Shown one piece after another: positions 15,718 to 24,554 of a stretch of DNA of 34,698 bases. Under the pieces are notes generated by a model. The model was given only the letters and a program-made list of their open reading frames with translations. It was not told where the DNA came from and ran no database searches. The number at the start of each line of letters is the position of its first letter. Position 1 is the first letter of the stretch. The position numbers were made by a program, and so were the translations under genes. This DNA comes from Bradyrhizobium forestalis (GTDB lineage: Bacteria > Pseudomonadota > Alphaproteobacteria > Rhizobiales > Xanthobacteraceae), in contig NZ_PGVG01000057.1 in NCBI RefSeq assembly GCF_002795245.1, forward strand, positions 1-34,698. The letters are read 5' to 3'.

Positions 15718-16848
15718 ATGGCTACAGACGAGTTGGTCAAGACAACGGGTATCGCCCAGCACGGGGCGAGCCGCCTGCCGTCGGTCGATGTCGACAGCGT
15801 CAACATCGAGATCAAGGACGACGACGGTTTTCTCGGCGACCGCGCCAGCAAGGCTGCGTTTCGCGAGATCCTCGAGGAATGGCGCAAGCCGCTGCGCAAG
15901 AGCGGCGAGGATCCGTTCGGTGATGAGCCGTCCGACAAGATCAGCAAGAAGACCCTTGATGCCGTTCTGGTCGGCGACGACACCGAGGCGACGGCCGTCG
16001 TGCACAGCGCGATCGAGGAGTTCGCGCAGGAGCTCGCCTACGTCACGCAGCGGTTTCTCAAGTCCAAGGCCTGGGCCAAGACCGAGTGCATCGTGGTTGG
16101 GGGCGGCTTTCGTGCCAGCCGGCTCGGGGAAATTGCCATTGCCCGGGCCGAGATCATCCTCAAGTCGGAAGGCTTCAAGGTCGACCTGGTGCCGATCCGC
16201 TTCGATCCGGATGATGCCGGCTTGATCGGAGCCCTGCATCTCGCGCCGTCCTGGATTTTCGAGGCCTATGACAGCATCCTCGCCGTCGACATCGGCGGAA
16301 CGAATATCCGTTGCGGGATCGTGGAGACGCGCTGGAAGAAGGCGCCCGATCTGTCCAAGGCGGTCGTGTTCAAATCCGATCTGTGGCGCCACGCTGATGA
16401 CGAGCCGAGCCGCGAGGCCGCGGTGAAGCAGCTGGTCAAGATGCTGCTGGGCCTCATTGAGGACGCCGAAGCCGAAGGCTTCAAGCTCGCGCCCTTCATC
16501 GGCATCGCCTGTCCCGGCGTGATCGACGCGGACGGCTCGATCGAGAAGGGCGCACAGAATCTCCCCGGCAATTGGGAGAGCAGCAAGTTCAACCTGCCGG
16601 CGAGCCTGATCGAGGCCATCCCCGAGATCGGCGAGCACGATACCGCGATCGTGATGCACAATGACGGCGTGGTTCAGGGCCTTTCGGAGGTGCCGTTCAT
16701 GCAGCATGTCCAGCGCTGGGGCGTGCTGACGATCGGCACCGGGCTCGGCAACGCGCGCTTCACCAACCGCCGCAAGGAGAACGGTAACGGCAAAGGCCGG
16801 GATTCTACGGAGAATGGGAAGAAAAAGGGTAAGGACAGCAAGGAGTAA
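15718..16848 (+). CDS. ROK-family kinase-like protein with circularly permuted motifs
   Basis: The 376-residue product carries ROK (repressor/ORF/kinase) sugar-kinase motifs, but in the wrong order. Residues 90-176 look like the C-terminal end of a ROK protein: a long helix, then CIVVGGG (124-130) and DDAGLIGALHLA (165-176). They are followed by what is normally the N-terminus: LAVDIGGTNIRCGI (188-201, phosphate-1 loop), GIACPGVID (262-270), the catalytic Asp candidate in HNDG (Asp316) and TIGTGLGNARF (338-348, phosphate-2 loop). The GHxxCxCGxxGCxE zinc motif of most ROK proteins is absent, and a Lys/Gly/Asn-rich tail ends the chain. ATP binding is plausible, but the substrate is unknown. The frame is open to 15655; 15718 was chosen for AAGGG and the Met after it. 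Confidence 0.8.
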   Translation: MATDELVKTTGIAQHGASRLPSVDVDSVNIEIKDDDGFLGDRASKAAFREILEEWRKPLRKSGEDPFGDEPSDKISKKTLDAVLVGDDTEATAVVHSAIEEFAQELAYVTQRFLKSKAWAKTECIVVGGGFRASRLGEIAIARAEIILKSEGFKVDLVPIRFDPDDAGLIGALHLAPSWIFEAYDSILAVDIGGTNIRCGIVETRWKKAPDLSKAVVFKSDLWRHADDEPSREAAVKQLVKMLLGLIEDAEAEGFKLAPFIGIACPGVIDADGSIEKGAQNLPGNWESSKFNLPASLIEAIPEIGEHDTAIVMHNDGVVQGLSEVPFMQHVQRWGVLTIGTGLGNARFTNRRKENGNGKGRDSTENGKKKGKDSKE

Positions 16849-16973
16849 CCTTGACCGGTTAGGTTAAGGACCGGTTTGCGTTGCGGCGCGCAAGCCGCAC
16901 GCTACGGTCGAATCGTCGCTTCCACTCGGCCGGCGAAGCCGCCCTTCCCGGCCAGTATTTCAATGAGCGGCAC

Positions 16974-17018
16974 GGGACCGCCAGTGTTTACCGCGTCTGG
17001 CGGTCCCACCCCGTTTTT
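16974..17018 (+). terminator. Strong hairpin downstream of the ROK-like gene
   Basis: GGGACCGCCAG (16974-16984) pairs perfectly with CTGGCGGTCCC (16997-17007), an 11-bp stem with a 12-base loop. A TTTTT run follows at 17014-17018, six bases past the stem. It lies 126 bases after the ROK-like stop, between convergent genes. A rho-independent terminator is the best reading, though the gap before the U-tract is a little long. The remaining sequence between 16849 and 17156 holds no supported gene. Confidence 0.6.
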
Positions 17019-17065
17019 CCAAAACATGCGATGAGCCCCAACGCTCGCCCCGACGGCGGTGCGTT

Positions 17066-17088
17066 CCCTCCCCCCTTGCGGGGGAGGG
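17066..17088. repeat. CCCTCCCCC palindrome
   Basis: CCCTCCCCC (17066-17074) is mirrored by GGGGGAGGG (17080-17088) around a 5-base spacer, in the gap between the convergent ROK-like and hydrolase genes. The same palindrome recurs at about 26751-26773, and a related one at 13841. It fits the interspersed palindromes of this genome type. Confidence 0.65.
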
Positions 17089-17156
17089 CCAGGGAGGGGG
17101 GTAGCCCAGCAAATGGTGCCGATGGTGTGCCTGCTCCGTCAGGCTCCCCCCACGCT

Positions 17157-18020
17157 TCAGCTCCACCCCACGCGCTGAAAGAACGCCGCGATCTCGCGTC
17201 CCGCGCGATCCGGATCTTCCCGATGCGGGAAGTGGCCGACATCCGGAAACATCGCCAGATCGAGTTCGCTGAAGGTTTCGCCCAGCCGATCGGTCCACGC
17301 ATACGGAAACAGCGGATCGTGCGCGGCCCAGCGCACGCAGGTCGGCACATTGATCGGCGGAAGCTGTGGCGCTTCGCCTTTCATCATCGCGAGACGCCCG
17401 GCATGGGAGGCGCGATAATGCGCAAAGCCGCCGGCGAGGTTGCCGTCTTTAAAGAAATTGTCGGCGAAAGCGTCGAGGACGTCGTCGAAAGCGTTTGTCC
17501 GGTGTGCCCAGCCTTTGAGGAAATGGCTGATATAGAGCCGGCAGGTCTCCCGGCTCGCACCGACGAGCGCAGGCGCCATCTCCATCTGATGGAAGGACTG
17601 GTACCAGATGTGGTTGAGCCTATCAGGGGCGGCCATGCGCGGCCCGATCCCGGGATAGACGAAATCGAAGAAGAAAAGCCCGGTGAGCCGCCTCGCGGCC
17701 TGCCGGGCCAGGGGCTGCATCACGGCACCCCCGACGTCATGGCCGACCACGCCGAATCGGTCGATGCCGAGCCCGTCCATCAGCGCCAGCATGTCCGCCG
17801 CATGGCCGTCCGGCCCGTAAGGGCCATCGGGCTTGTCGCTGTCGCCGAAGCCGCGCAGATCGGGCGCGACAAGCGTGAAGCGGTCCGAAAGACGCGCCAT
17901 CACCGGCTCCCAGGTCAGCCAGAATTCCGGCCAGCCATGCAGCAAGAGCAGCGGTTTGCCCTTTCCTGCGCGAACCAGGTGGAAATCGGCGCCATTGGCG
18001 GAGATCGTCAGGTGCTCCAT
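17157..18020 (-). CDS. Alpha/beta hydrolase, epoxide hydrolase / dehalogenase type
   Basis: A 287-residue alpha/beta hydrolase with an aspartate nucleophile. The oxyanion-hole motif HGWPEFW (28-34), the nucleophile elbow GHDVGG (Asp95), an acid candidate near Asp235 (WAAHDPLF) and the catalytic His263 in GHFPHRED form a full set. An Asp elbow with HGWPE is typical of soluble epoxide hydrolases and fluoroacetate dehalogenases, which form an ester intermediate on Asp. The cap region (about 125-210, with WYQSFHQM) should define the substrate, which I cannot tell. No signal peptide is present, so it is cytoplasmic. It is transcribed away from the tRNA-Ser gene. Confidence 0.87.
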   Translation of the reverse strand: MEHLTISANGADFHLVRAGKGKPLLLLHGWPEFWLTWEPVMARLSDRFTLVAPDLRGFGDSDKPDGPYGPDGHAADMLALMDGLGIDRFGVVGHDVGGAVMQPLARQAARRLTGLFFFDFVYPGIGPRMAAPDRLNHIWYQSFHQMEMAPALVGASRETCRLYISHFLKGWAHRTNAFDDVLDAFADNFFKDGNLAGGFAHYRASHAGRLAMMKGEAPQLPPINVPTCVRWAAHDPLFPYAWTDRLGETFSELDLAMFPDVGHFPHREDPDRAGREIAAFFQRVGWS

Positions 18021-18193
18021 GCCGGTTCCTTTCGTGGCAGAAGCGTTTTCGAGCGAAGTGGCCCCCGGTTCGCGTCAAGAAAACGCGTCAAAACAAGAAT
18101 CCAGAGCTCCGTTCCGACTTCATCGGAGCAAAGCCCCAGGCCAAGTGGGACGACAAGGGCTGAAAGAGGCTGCGGATTTTCCCCTTTCGCGCC

Positions 18194-18222
18194 TTGTCTG
18201 GCCCGCCATCCTCGCCTATTAA
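18194..18222 (+). promoter_or_regulatory. Candidate sigma70-type promoter of tRNA-Ser
   Basis: TTGTCT (18194-18199) and TATTAA (18217-18222) are separated by 17 bases and resemble a -35/-10 pair. Transcription would start near 18229, about 37 bases before the tRNA. No other gene starts on this strand here, so the assignment to the tRNA is straightforward, though it rests on pattern alone. Confidence 0.55.
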
Positions 18223-18265
18223 CGCCCCCAACCACAGGGGCCGCAGCTCCTATATGGCGCCTTCA

Positions 18266-18355
18266 GGAGAGGTGGCAGAGTGGTTGAATGCACCGCACTC
18301 GAAATGCGGCATAGGTGCAAGCCTATCGGGGGTTCGAATCCCTCCCTCTCCGCCA
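18266..18355 (+). tRNA. tRNA-Ser(CGA)
   Basis: The acceptor stem GGAGAGG (18266-18272) pairs with CCTCTCC (18345-18351), followed by discriminator G and an encoded CCA (18353-18355). The anticodon loop CTCGAAA gives anticodon CGA at 18300-18302, reading the serine codon UCG, and is closed by CCGCA/TGCGG. A long variable arm (about ATAGGTGCAAGCCTAT) and the T loop TTCGAAT are typical of serine tRNA. Ninety bases including CCA is the normal length. Confidence 0.98.
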
Positions 18356-18358
18356 TGT

Positions 18359-18374
18359 TTCGAATCCCTCTCCG
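18359..18374 (+). repeat. Imperfect duplicate of the tRNA-Ser 3' end
   Basis: Four bases after the tRNA CCA, TTCGAATCCCTCTCCG repeats the T-loop and 3' acceptor strand of the tRNA, missing four bases of the CCCTCC run. Such copies mark attachment sites when elements integrate into a tRNA gene, or slippage scars. The Type I restriction genes start about 190 bases further on. I could not find a matching copy beyond hsdS, and no integrase is present. Confidence 0.5.
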
Positions 18375-18560
18375 AAGTGGCTTGAAGCACCGCCATCCCC
18401 GCCGACTCAGGCCGCTCTGATGCTTTAGTCGTACTGGTGCTGTGATCAGGGCGCGCCGCTGGATGTCCGTCAGGTTCGTAGTTACAATCGGTGATACATA
18501 AGGCGTCTCCTCGCACGCAGCGCTTGGAATGCCGTACGCGATGGGGGATCCGCCACGGGG

Positions 18561-21006
18561 ATGGACAAGCGGGGGCTAAGCGAGCGCGATATTTGCACCA
18601 AGTTCATCACGCCAGCCCTCCGTGAGGCGGGCTGGGACGAGATGCTGCAAATCCGCGAGGAGGTCGGCTTCACCAAAGGCCGGATTATCGTGCGCGGCAA
18701 GCTGGTCACGCGGGGCAGGGCCAAGCGTGCAGACTATATCCTCTACTTCAAACCCAACATCCCAATCGCGCTAATCGAGGCCAAGGACAACAATCACAGT
18801 GTTGGACACGGTATCCAGCAGGGCCTCGACTACGCGGCGACCCTCGATATTCCCTTCGTATTTTCCTCGAACGGCGACGGCTTCGTTTTTCACGACCGAA
18901 CCGGCCGCAGCACCCCGGTCGAGGCGAATCTCGCGCTCAATGCTTTCCCGTCGCCGGCCGATTTGTGGGCGCGTTACCGCGCGTGGAAGGGCCTCGACGC
19001 GGAAGCCGAACAGATCGTTCTTCAGGACTATTTCGACGACGGCAGCGGCAAGGCGCCGCGTTACTATCAGGTGAACGCCGTCAACGCCGCGATCGAAGCG
19101 ATCGCCAAGGGTCGTGACCGCGTGCTGCTGGTCATGGCGACCGGCACCGGCAAGACGTACACCGCGTTTCAGATCATCTGGCGTCTGTGGAAGGCCGGCC
19201 GCAAGAAGCGCATCCTGTTCCTTGCTGACCGCAATGTGCTGATCGACCAGACGATGGTGAACGACTTCCGGCCCTTTGGACCGGCGATGGCGAAGCTTTC
19301 GACCAAATGCCAAGACCATTGAGAAGCAGGATGGCACGAAGGAAGACCTGACCCTGGCGCTCGACAAGAAGCGGCGCATCGACACCGCTTTCGAGATCTA
19401 TCTCGGGCTTTATCAGGCGATCACTGGCCCGGAGGAACGCCAGAAGATCTACCGCGAGTTCTCGCCCGGGTTCTTTGACCTGATCGTGATCGACGAATGC
19501 CACCGCGGCAGCGCGGCGGACGATTCTGCCTGGCGCGAAATTCTCGATCATTTCTCGGGCGCCACGCAAATCGGCCTCACTGCCACGCCGAAGGAAACTG
19601 CATATGTCTCCAATACGGATTACTTCGGCCCGCCGGTCTTCACCTATTCGCTGAAACAAGGGATCAGCGACGGCTTTCTCGCGCCTTACAAGGTCATCAA
19701 GGTTCACATCGATCGCGATGTCGAAGGCTATCGGCCGGAGCTCGGACAACTCGATCGTGCCGGCAACGAGGTCGAGGACCGCATCTACAATGCCAGGGAC
19801 TTCGACCGGAACATCGTGCTCGATGATCGCACCCTGCTGACGGCAAAAAAGGTAACGGAATTTCTGAAGGAAAGCGGCGATCGCTTCCAGAAAACGATCG
19901 TCTTCTGCGTCGATGAAGAGCACGCGGCACGGATGCGGCAGGCGCTTGTTAATGAGAACGCCGATCTCGTCGCTGAAAATCAGCGCTATGTCATGCGCAT
20001 CACCGGCAGCGACAAGGAAGGGCAGGATCAGCTCGGCAATTTCATCGATCCGGAATCGAGATATCCCGTTCTGGTCACAACATCGCGGCTTCTCTCGACA
20101 GGCGTCGATGCGCAGACCTGCCGGCTAATCGTGCTCGATCGCGCGGTGGGCTCGATGACCGAGTTCAAGCAGATCGTTGGGCGCGGCACCCGCGTCCACG
20201 AGGATACCAAGAAGTTCTATTTCACGCTGATCGATTTCCGCGGAGCGACGGATCATTTTGCCGACCCTGATTTCGATGGCGAGCCAGTGCAGATCTATGA
20301 GCCGGGTGAAGACGATCCAATCGCGCCGCCCGACGACTCTGACGACATCGATGACAATGACCAATCATCCTACGGGGCGGATGATGCCGAAGAAACCATT
20401 ATTGATCAGCCAGCCTTGCATGTTCTGCCCGGGGATCGCGCGCAGAAGATCTATGTCGATGGCGTCGGCGCTCGCATTGTGGCTGAACGCGTCGAATATC
20501 TCGATGAAAACGGCAAGCTTGTCACCGAGTCGCTGCGCGATTTCACCAAGGCGGCTCTCAAGAAGCACTACGCAAGCCTCGACGAGTTCCTCAGGCGCTG
20601 GAAGGCGGCCGAGCGCAAGCAAGCAATCATTGAGGAACTGGAAGCCGAGGGTCTCGCGCTTGAGGTTGTCGCCGACGAACTCGGCAAGAATCTTGATCCT
20701 TTCGACCTGATCTGTCACGTGGCTTTCGACAGGAAGCCGCTGACGCGTCGAGAACGAGCCGACAACGTCAAGAAGCGCGACGTGTTCAGCAAATATGGCG
20801 GGCAGGCCCGTGCCGTGCTCGACGCCCTATTGGCGAAATATGCGGACGAAGGCGTGCTCAATCTTGACGATGCCAACATCTTGCGTATTCCACCGCTCAG
20901 CACGTTGGGCACCCCCTTTGAACTGATCAAGGCATTCGGCGACCGCCATGGATTCGAGCGCGCCGTGCATGAATTGCAATCCTCTCTCTACCAGGAAGTC
21001 ATCTGA
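18561..21006 (+). pseudogene. hsdR: Type I restriction endonuclease subunit HsdR, frameshifted
   Basis: HsdR is the ATP-driven translocase and nuclease of a Type I restriction complex. The N-terminal piece has the nuclease core (Asp58 in RADYILYF, then LIEAKD with Glu73 and Lys75) and Walker A ATGTGKT (193-199). That frame ends at 19322. The next frame resumes with NAKTIEKQDGTKED and continues through DECHRGS (helicase motif II), TATPKET (motif III) and QIVGRGTRVHED (motif VI) to the TGA at 21006. The span of 2446 bases is one more than a multiple of three, and removing one A of the AAA near 19306-19308 joins the frames (LSTNAKTI), giving about 814 residues. A single-base insertion, assembly error or phase variation could explain it. 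hsdM follows after 2 bases. Confidence 0.85.
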
Positions 21007-21008
21007 CC

Positions 21009-22463
21009 ATGTCCGTCCGTACCACCGTCAAATCTATCCAGGACATCATGCGCCAGGATGCAGGCGTTGACGGCGATGCCCAACGCATCAGCCAGTTGTG
21101 CTGGATGTTCTTTCTCAAGATCATTGACGATCAGGACCAGGAACTCGAAGTCACTCAGGACGGCTACCGCTCGCCGATTCCCAGAAAGTACCAGTGGCGC
21201 GCGTGGGCGGCAGACCCTGAGGGGATTACCGGCGAAGAGCTGCTCGCGTTCGTCAACGGAGATATGTTTCCGGCGCTGAAAGGCCTCGCAGTTTCGAGCA
21301 AGTCCGGCGACCGTCGACGCGTAGTCAAGGACGTTTTCGAAGATGCGTACAACTACATGAAATCCGGCCAGCTCATGCGGCAGGTCGTCAACAAGATCAA
21401 CGACGTCGATTTCAACAACCTGACAGAAAGGCAGCATTTCGGCGACATCTACGAGCAGATTCTGAACGACCTGCAATCGGCAGGCAACGCCGGCGAATAT
21501 TATACGCCGCGCGCCGTCACTGCTTTCATGGCCGATCGCATCGATCCGCATCCCGGCGAAATTCTGTTCGATCCCGCCTGCGGAACCGGCGGCTTTCTGA
21601 CCTGCGCCATCCGCCACATGGAGAAGAACTACGTCAAGACGCCCAAGCAGCGAGAAAAGATGCAAGCTGCATTGCGCGCGGTTGAGAAGAAGCAGCTCCC
21701 GCACATGCTCTGTGTCACCAACATGCTGTTGCACGGCATTGAGGACCCGAGCTTCGTGCGTCACGACAACACGCTGGCCCGCCCGTTGATTTCCTGGGGT
21801 AAGGACGAGCGGGTGGACATTGTCCTTACCAACCCTCCCTTCGGAGGTCGTGAGGAGGATGGCATCGAGAACAACTTCCCGACCTTCCGCACCAAAGAGA
21901 CGGCTGACCTGTTCCTCGCATTGATCGTGCGCTTGCTCAAGCCAGACGGTCGCGCTGCTGTGGTGTTGCCGGATGGCACCCTGTTCGGCGAGGGCATTAA
22001 GACGCGGCTCAAGGAGCATCTGATGGAGGAATGTAATCTGCACACCATCGTTCGCCTGCCTAACTCTGTGTTCAAGCCATATGCTTCGATCGGGACAAAT
22101 CTGTTGTTCTTCGAAAAGGGCGCGCCGACAAAAGACATCTGGTTTTATGAGCACCGAGTGCCCGAAGGGCAGAAAGCTTACTCGATGACCAAGCCGATCC
22201 GACTGGAGCATTTTCAAGGCTGCATCGAATGGTGGGGGGGCAACGAACGGAAGGGGCGCAAGGAGACCCCGCAGGCTTGGCGCGTCACCGCGGATGAGGT
22301 TATGGCACGCGGTTACGATCTCGACATCAAGAACCCTCACACGAAAGCTGACGATCACGGCGACCCGGAGACTCTATTGGCCGCCCTTGCTGCCGCCGAA
22401 AGCGAGGCAGATTCCTTGCGCAACAAGTTGAAGGCGATCCTTGCAGAGGCGCTCGCCCGATGA
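21009..22463 (+). CDS. hsdM: Type I restriction-modification DNA methyltransferase HsdM
   Basis: The 484-residue product is an N6-adenine methyltransferase subunit. It has the HsdM N-terminal helical domain (about 5-150), then EYYTPR (163-168), the SAM-binding motif I FDPACGTGGF (187-196) and catalytic motif IV NPPF (275-278). With HsdS it methylates adenine on both strands of a bipartite site and protects host DNA. The start lies 2 bases after the hsdR stop, and its TGA overlaps the hsdS ATG, so hsdRMS form one operon. The frame is intact from end to end. If HsdR is truly lost, it would act as a stand-alone modification methylase. Confidence 0.96.
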   Translation: MSVRTTVKSIQDIMRQDAGVDGDAQRISQLCWMFFLKIIDDQDQELEVTQDGYRSPIPRKYQWRAWAADPEGITGEELLAFVNGDMFPALKGLAVSSKSGDRRRVVKDVFEDAYNYMKSGQLMRQVVNKINDVDFNNLTERQHFGDIYEQILNDLQSAGNAGEYYTPRAVTAFMADRIDPHPGEILFDPACGTGGFLTCAIRHMEKNYVKTPKQREKMQAALRAVEKKQLPHMLCVTNMLLHGIEDPSFVRHDNTLARPLISWGKDERVDIVLTNPPFGGREEDGIENNFPTFRTKETADLFLALIVRLLKPDGRAAVVLPDGTLFGEGIKTRLKEHLMEECNLHTIVRLPNSVFKPYASIGTNLLFFEKGAPTKDIWFYEHRVPEGQKAYSMTKPIRLEHFQGCIEWWGGNERKGRKETPQAWRVTADEVMARGYDLDIKNPHTKADDHGDPETLLAALAAAESEADSLRNKLKAILAEALAR

Positions 22464-24208
22464 ACGCAGACCGACTGCTGGCACATTACGAGCGGATCGC
22501 CGATGCGCCCGACGCAGTTGCCCGTCTGCGTCGCTTCATTCTCGATCTTGCCGTGCGCGGTAAGCTCGTGTTGCAAGACCCGAGCGACGAGCCGGCGGTG
22601 GAGTTGCTGAAACAGATTGCGAAGGAAAAGGCACGGCTGGTGAAGGCAGGGGAGATCAAGTCCCCGAGGCCAATCCCGGCTCTTTCCGAAATACCGTTTC
22701 TAATCCCCCCTAGCTGGCGGTGGTCTCAGCTCGCCGAGATTGGGATTTTGAGTCCCCGTAACGAAGCGCCTGATGCGCTTCAAGCTTCCTTTGTGTCGAT
22801 GCCGATGATCGCCGCAGAGTACGGGGTTGCTAATGAGCACGAGGTTCGCCCGTGGGGCGAAATCAAAAAAGGCTATACGCATTTTGCTGAGGGTGATATC
22901 GGCCTTGCCAAAATCACGCCGTGTTTCGAGAACGGCAAATCGGCTGTATTTCGACACCTCACAGGGGGCATTGGTAGCGGGACAACGGAGTTGCATATCG
23001 TTCGCCCGCTATTCGTCGATCAAGACTACATCCTGCTCTTCCTCAAGAGCCCGCATTTCATCGAAAGCGGCATCCCAAGAATGACCGGAACCGCTGGCCA
23101 GAAGCGAGTGCCGAGCGGGTATTTCGCGCATTCTCCGTTTCCCCTCCCGCCGCTTGCGGAGCAGCATCGTATAGTTGCCAAAGTTGATGAACTAATGGGG
23201 CTGTGCGACCAGCTGGAGGCAGCGCGGTCCGTCCGCGAGCGGGCGCGCGATCGGCTGGTGTCGGCGAGTCTTTTCCGCCTCAACGCTCCCAGTCCCGAAA
23301 CCTTCCAGGCCGACGCCCGCTTCGCCCTCGACGCGCTACCTGCCCTTATCGCCCGTCCCGACCACATCAAAGCTTTGCGCCAGACAATCCTCAACCTTGC
23401 CGTGCGCGGCAAGCTCGTGCCTCAGGATGCGAAGGACGAGCCGGCCGATGAGTTATTACGGCGGATTGCGAAGGAGAAGGCGCGGCTACTGAACTTAGGC
23501 GAGATCAAGAAAGAGAAGCCGCTCAATCCGATTACAGTCGAGAATCAGCCGTTTGATCTTCCAAGAGGATGGTCTTGGGTGCGTCTTGATTCTCTTTCGC
23601 GGCTAATCACCAAAGGATCGTCCCCAAAGTGGCAGGGCGTCAACTATGTGAATGCTGATGACGGCATTCTTTTCATCACAAGCGAAAATGTTGGGAATTA
23701 CAAGCTTAGGAAGCTGAACGACTTGAAGTTTGTCGAAAGACGCTTTCGTGACATCGAACCAAGATCGATGTTGAAGCAAGGCGATTTTCTGATGAATTTG
23801 GTTGGCGCTTCAATCGGGCGCACGGCGATCTATGATTTGGACTTAGAGGCGAACATCAATCAAGCGGTAGCTCTAATCCGCTTGGTCGAGATCTCACGCG
23901 GGCTGTTGGTGCCCTATCTCTTGCACTACTTCAATTCGCCGGCTGCGATCGACTTCATGCTTGGTTCGCGCGTTATCACCGCGCAACCGAACATGAGTCT
24001 AACGGATGCAAGGGAATTTCCAGTTCCCCTCCCACCCCTCACCGAACAGCGCCGAATTGTCGCGAAGTTGGATGAGTTAATGGCGCTGTGCGACCGGCTT
24101 GAGGCGAGCCTGGTCGCTACCGCCGCGACCCGCCGCTGCCTACTTGAAGCGCTACTAGCCGCAGCCTTGGCTCCAACGGAGGATCGCGAATTGCAGGCAG
24201 CGGAATGA
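22460..24208 (+). CDS. hsdS: Type I restriction-modification specificity subunit HsdS
   Basis: A 582-residue specificity subunit with two target recognition domains. Two homologous helical repeats precede them: RRFILDLAVRGKLV with KEKARL near residues 24-60, and RQTILNLAVRGKLV with KEKARL near 310-345. TRD1 spans about 75-225 and TRD2 about 355-535. Each ends with a matching helix (LAEQHRIVAKVDELMGLCD and LTEQRRIVAKLDELMALCD). The protein would recognise two half-sites separated by a fixed spacer; the sequence cannot be predicted here. Codon GC falls noticeably within TRD2 (about 23580-24000), as expected for recombining TRDs. The start is the ATGA overlap with hsdM. Confidence 0.95.
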   Translation: MNADRLLAHYERIADAPDAVARLRRFILDLAVRGKLVLQDPSDEPAVELLKQIAKEKARLVKAGEIKSPRPIPALSEIPFLIPPSWRWSQLAEIGILSPRNEAPDALQASFVSMPMIAAEYGVANEHEVRPWGEIKKGYTHFAEGDIGLAKITPCFENGKSAVFRHLTGGIGSGTTELHIVRPLFVDQDYILLFLKSPHFIESGIPRMTGTAGQKRVPSGYFAHSPFPLPPLAEQHRIVAKVDELMGLCDQLEAARSVRERARDRLVSASLFRLNAPSPETFQADARFALDALPALIARPDHIKALRQTILNLAVRGKLVPQDAKDEPADELLRRIAKEKARLLNLGEIKKEKPLNPITVENQPFDLPRGWSWVRLDSLSRLITKGSSPKWQGVNYVNADDGILFITSENVGNYKLRKLNDLKFVERRFRDIEPRSMLKQGDFLMNLVGASIGRTAIYDLDLEANINQAVALIRLVEISRGLLVPYLLHYFNSPAAIDFMLGSRVITAQPNMSLTDAREFPVPLPPLTEQRRIVAKLDELMALCDRLEASLVATAATRRCLLEALLAAALAPTEDRELQAAE

Positions 24209-24554
24209 TAACATTATGCGCCTGTTTTGCCCGACGATGCAAATGAGGTGCGACAGGCCGCTTCTCTGGCGACGCGCCCGAACGGTGAACGCAAACCAGA
24301 CAGCGTTTCGCCTATCGCCCGAAAAAGCGTCGATGGGCCTGACACTGCTCCGCGCGCATCGCTCTCCAAATTTGCTCGCCAAGCCACCCAACTCGGGCCC
24401 CGCGTAACCCATTGATCTTGCAGCCGCCGGCTACTGTGCATGGGGTTGTTTTCGCGTTTTTTGTTGTCCCATGGCAGAAAGCCTAGGTTTGAATCGTCGC
24501 GGCACCCCGGCTGACCTCTCCAGATCAGCCGCCCCTCCACCAATCGAGACCAAC
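24209..24554. other. Gap between hsdS and the second DMT gene
   Basis: No gene is supported in this stretch of about 350 bases. A 62-codon plus-strand frame (24227-24415) lacks a ribosome binding site and family features. Near its end, GGCTGA and TCAGCC (24509-24530) form a small hairpin. This gap should contain the right boundary of the restriction locus, but I found neither an att-like repeat nor a tRNA fragment. Confidence 0.4.

Noticed and set aside
18250..18516. An 88-codon minus-strand frame across tRNA-Ser containing GIRTPDRLAPMPHFECG
   Set aside because: It is the antisense translation of the tRNA gene. This GGIRTPDRLAP-type text is a well-known artefact of tRNA-Ser regions in databases.
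18356..24554. An integrase or CRISPR array linked to the restriction island
   Set aside because: No tyrosine or serine recombinase frame and no regularly spaced repeats are present in this interval.
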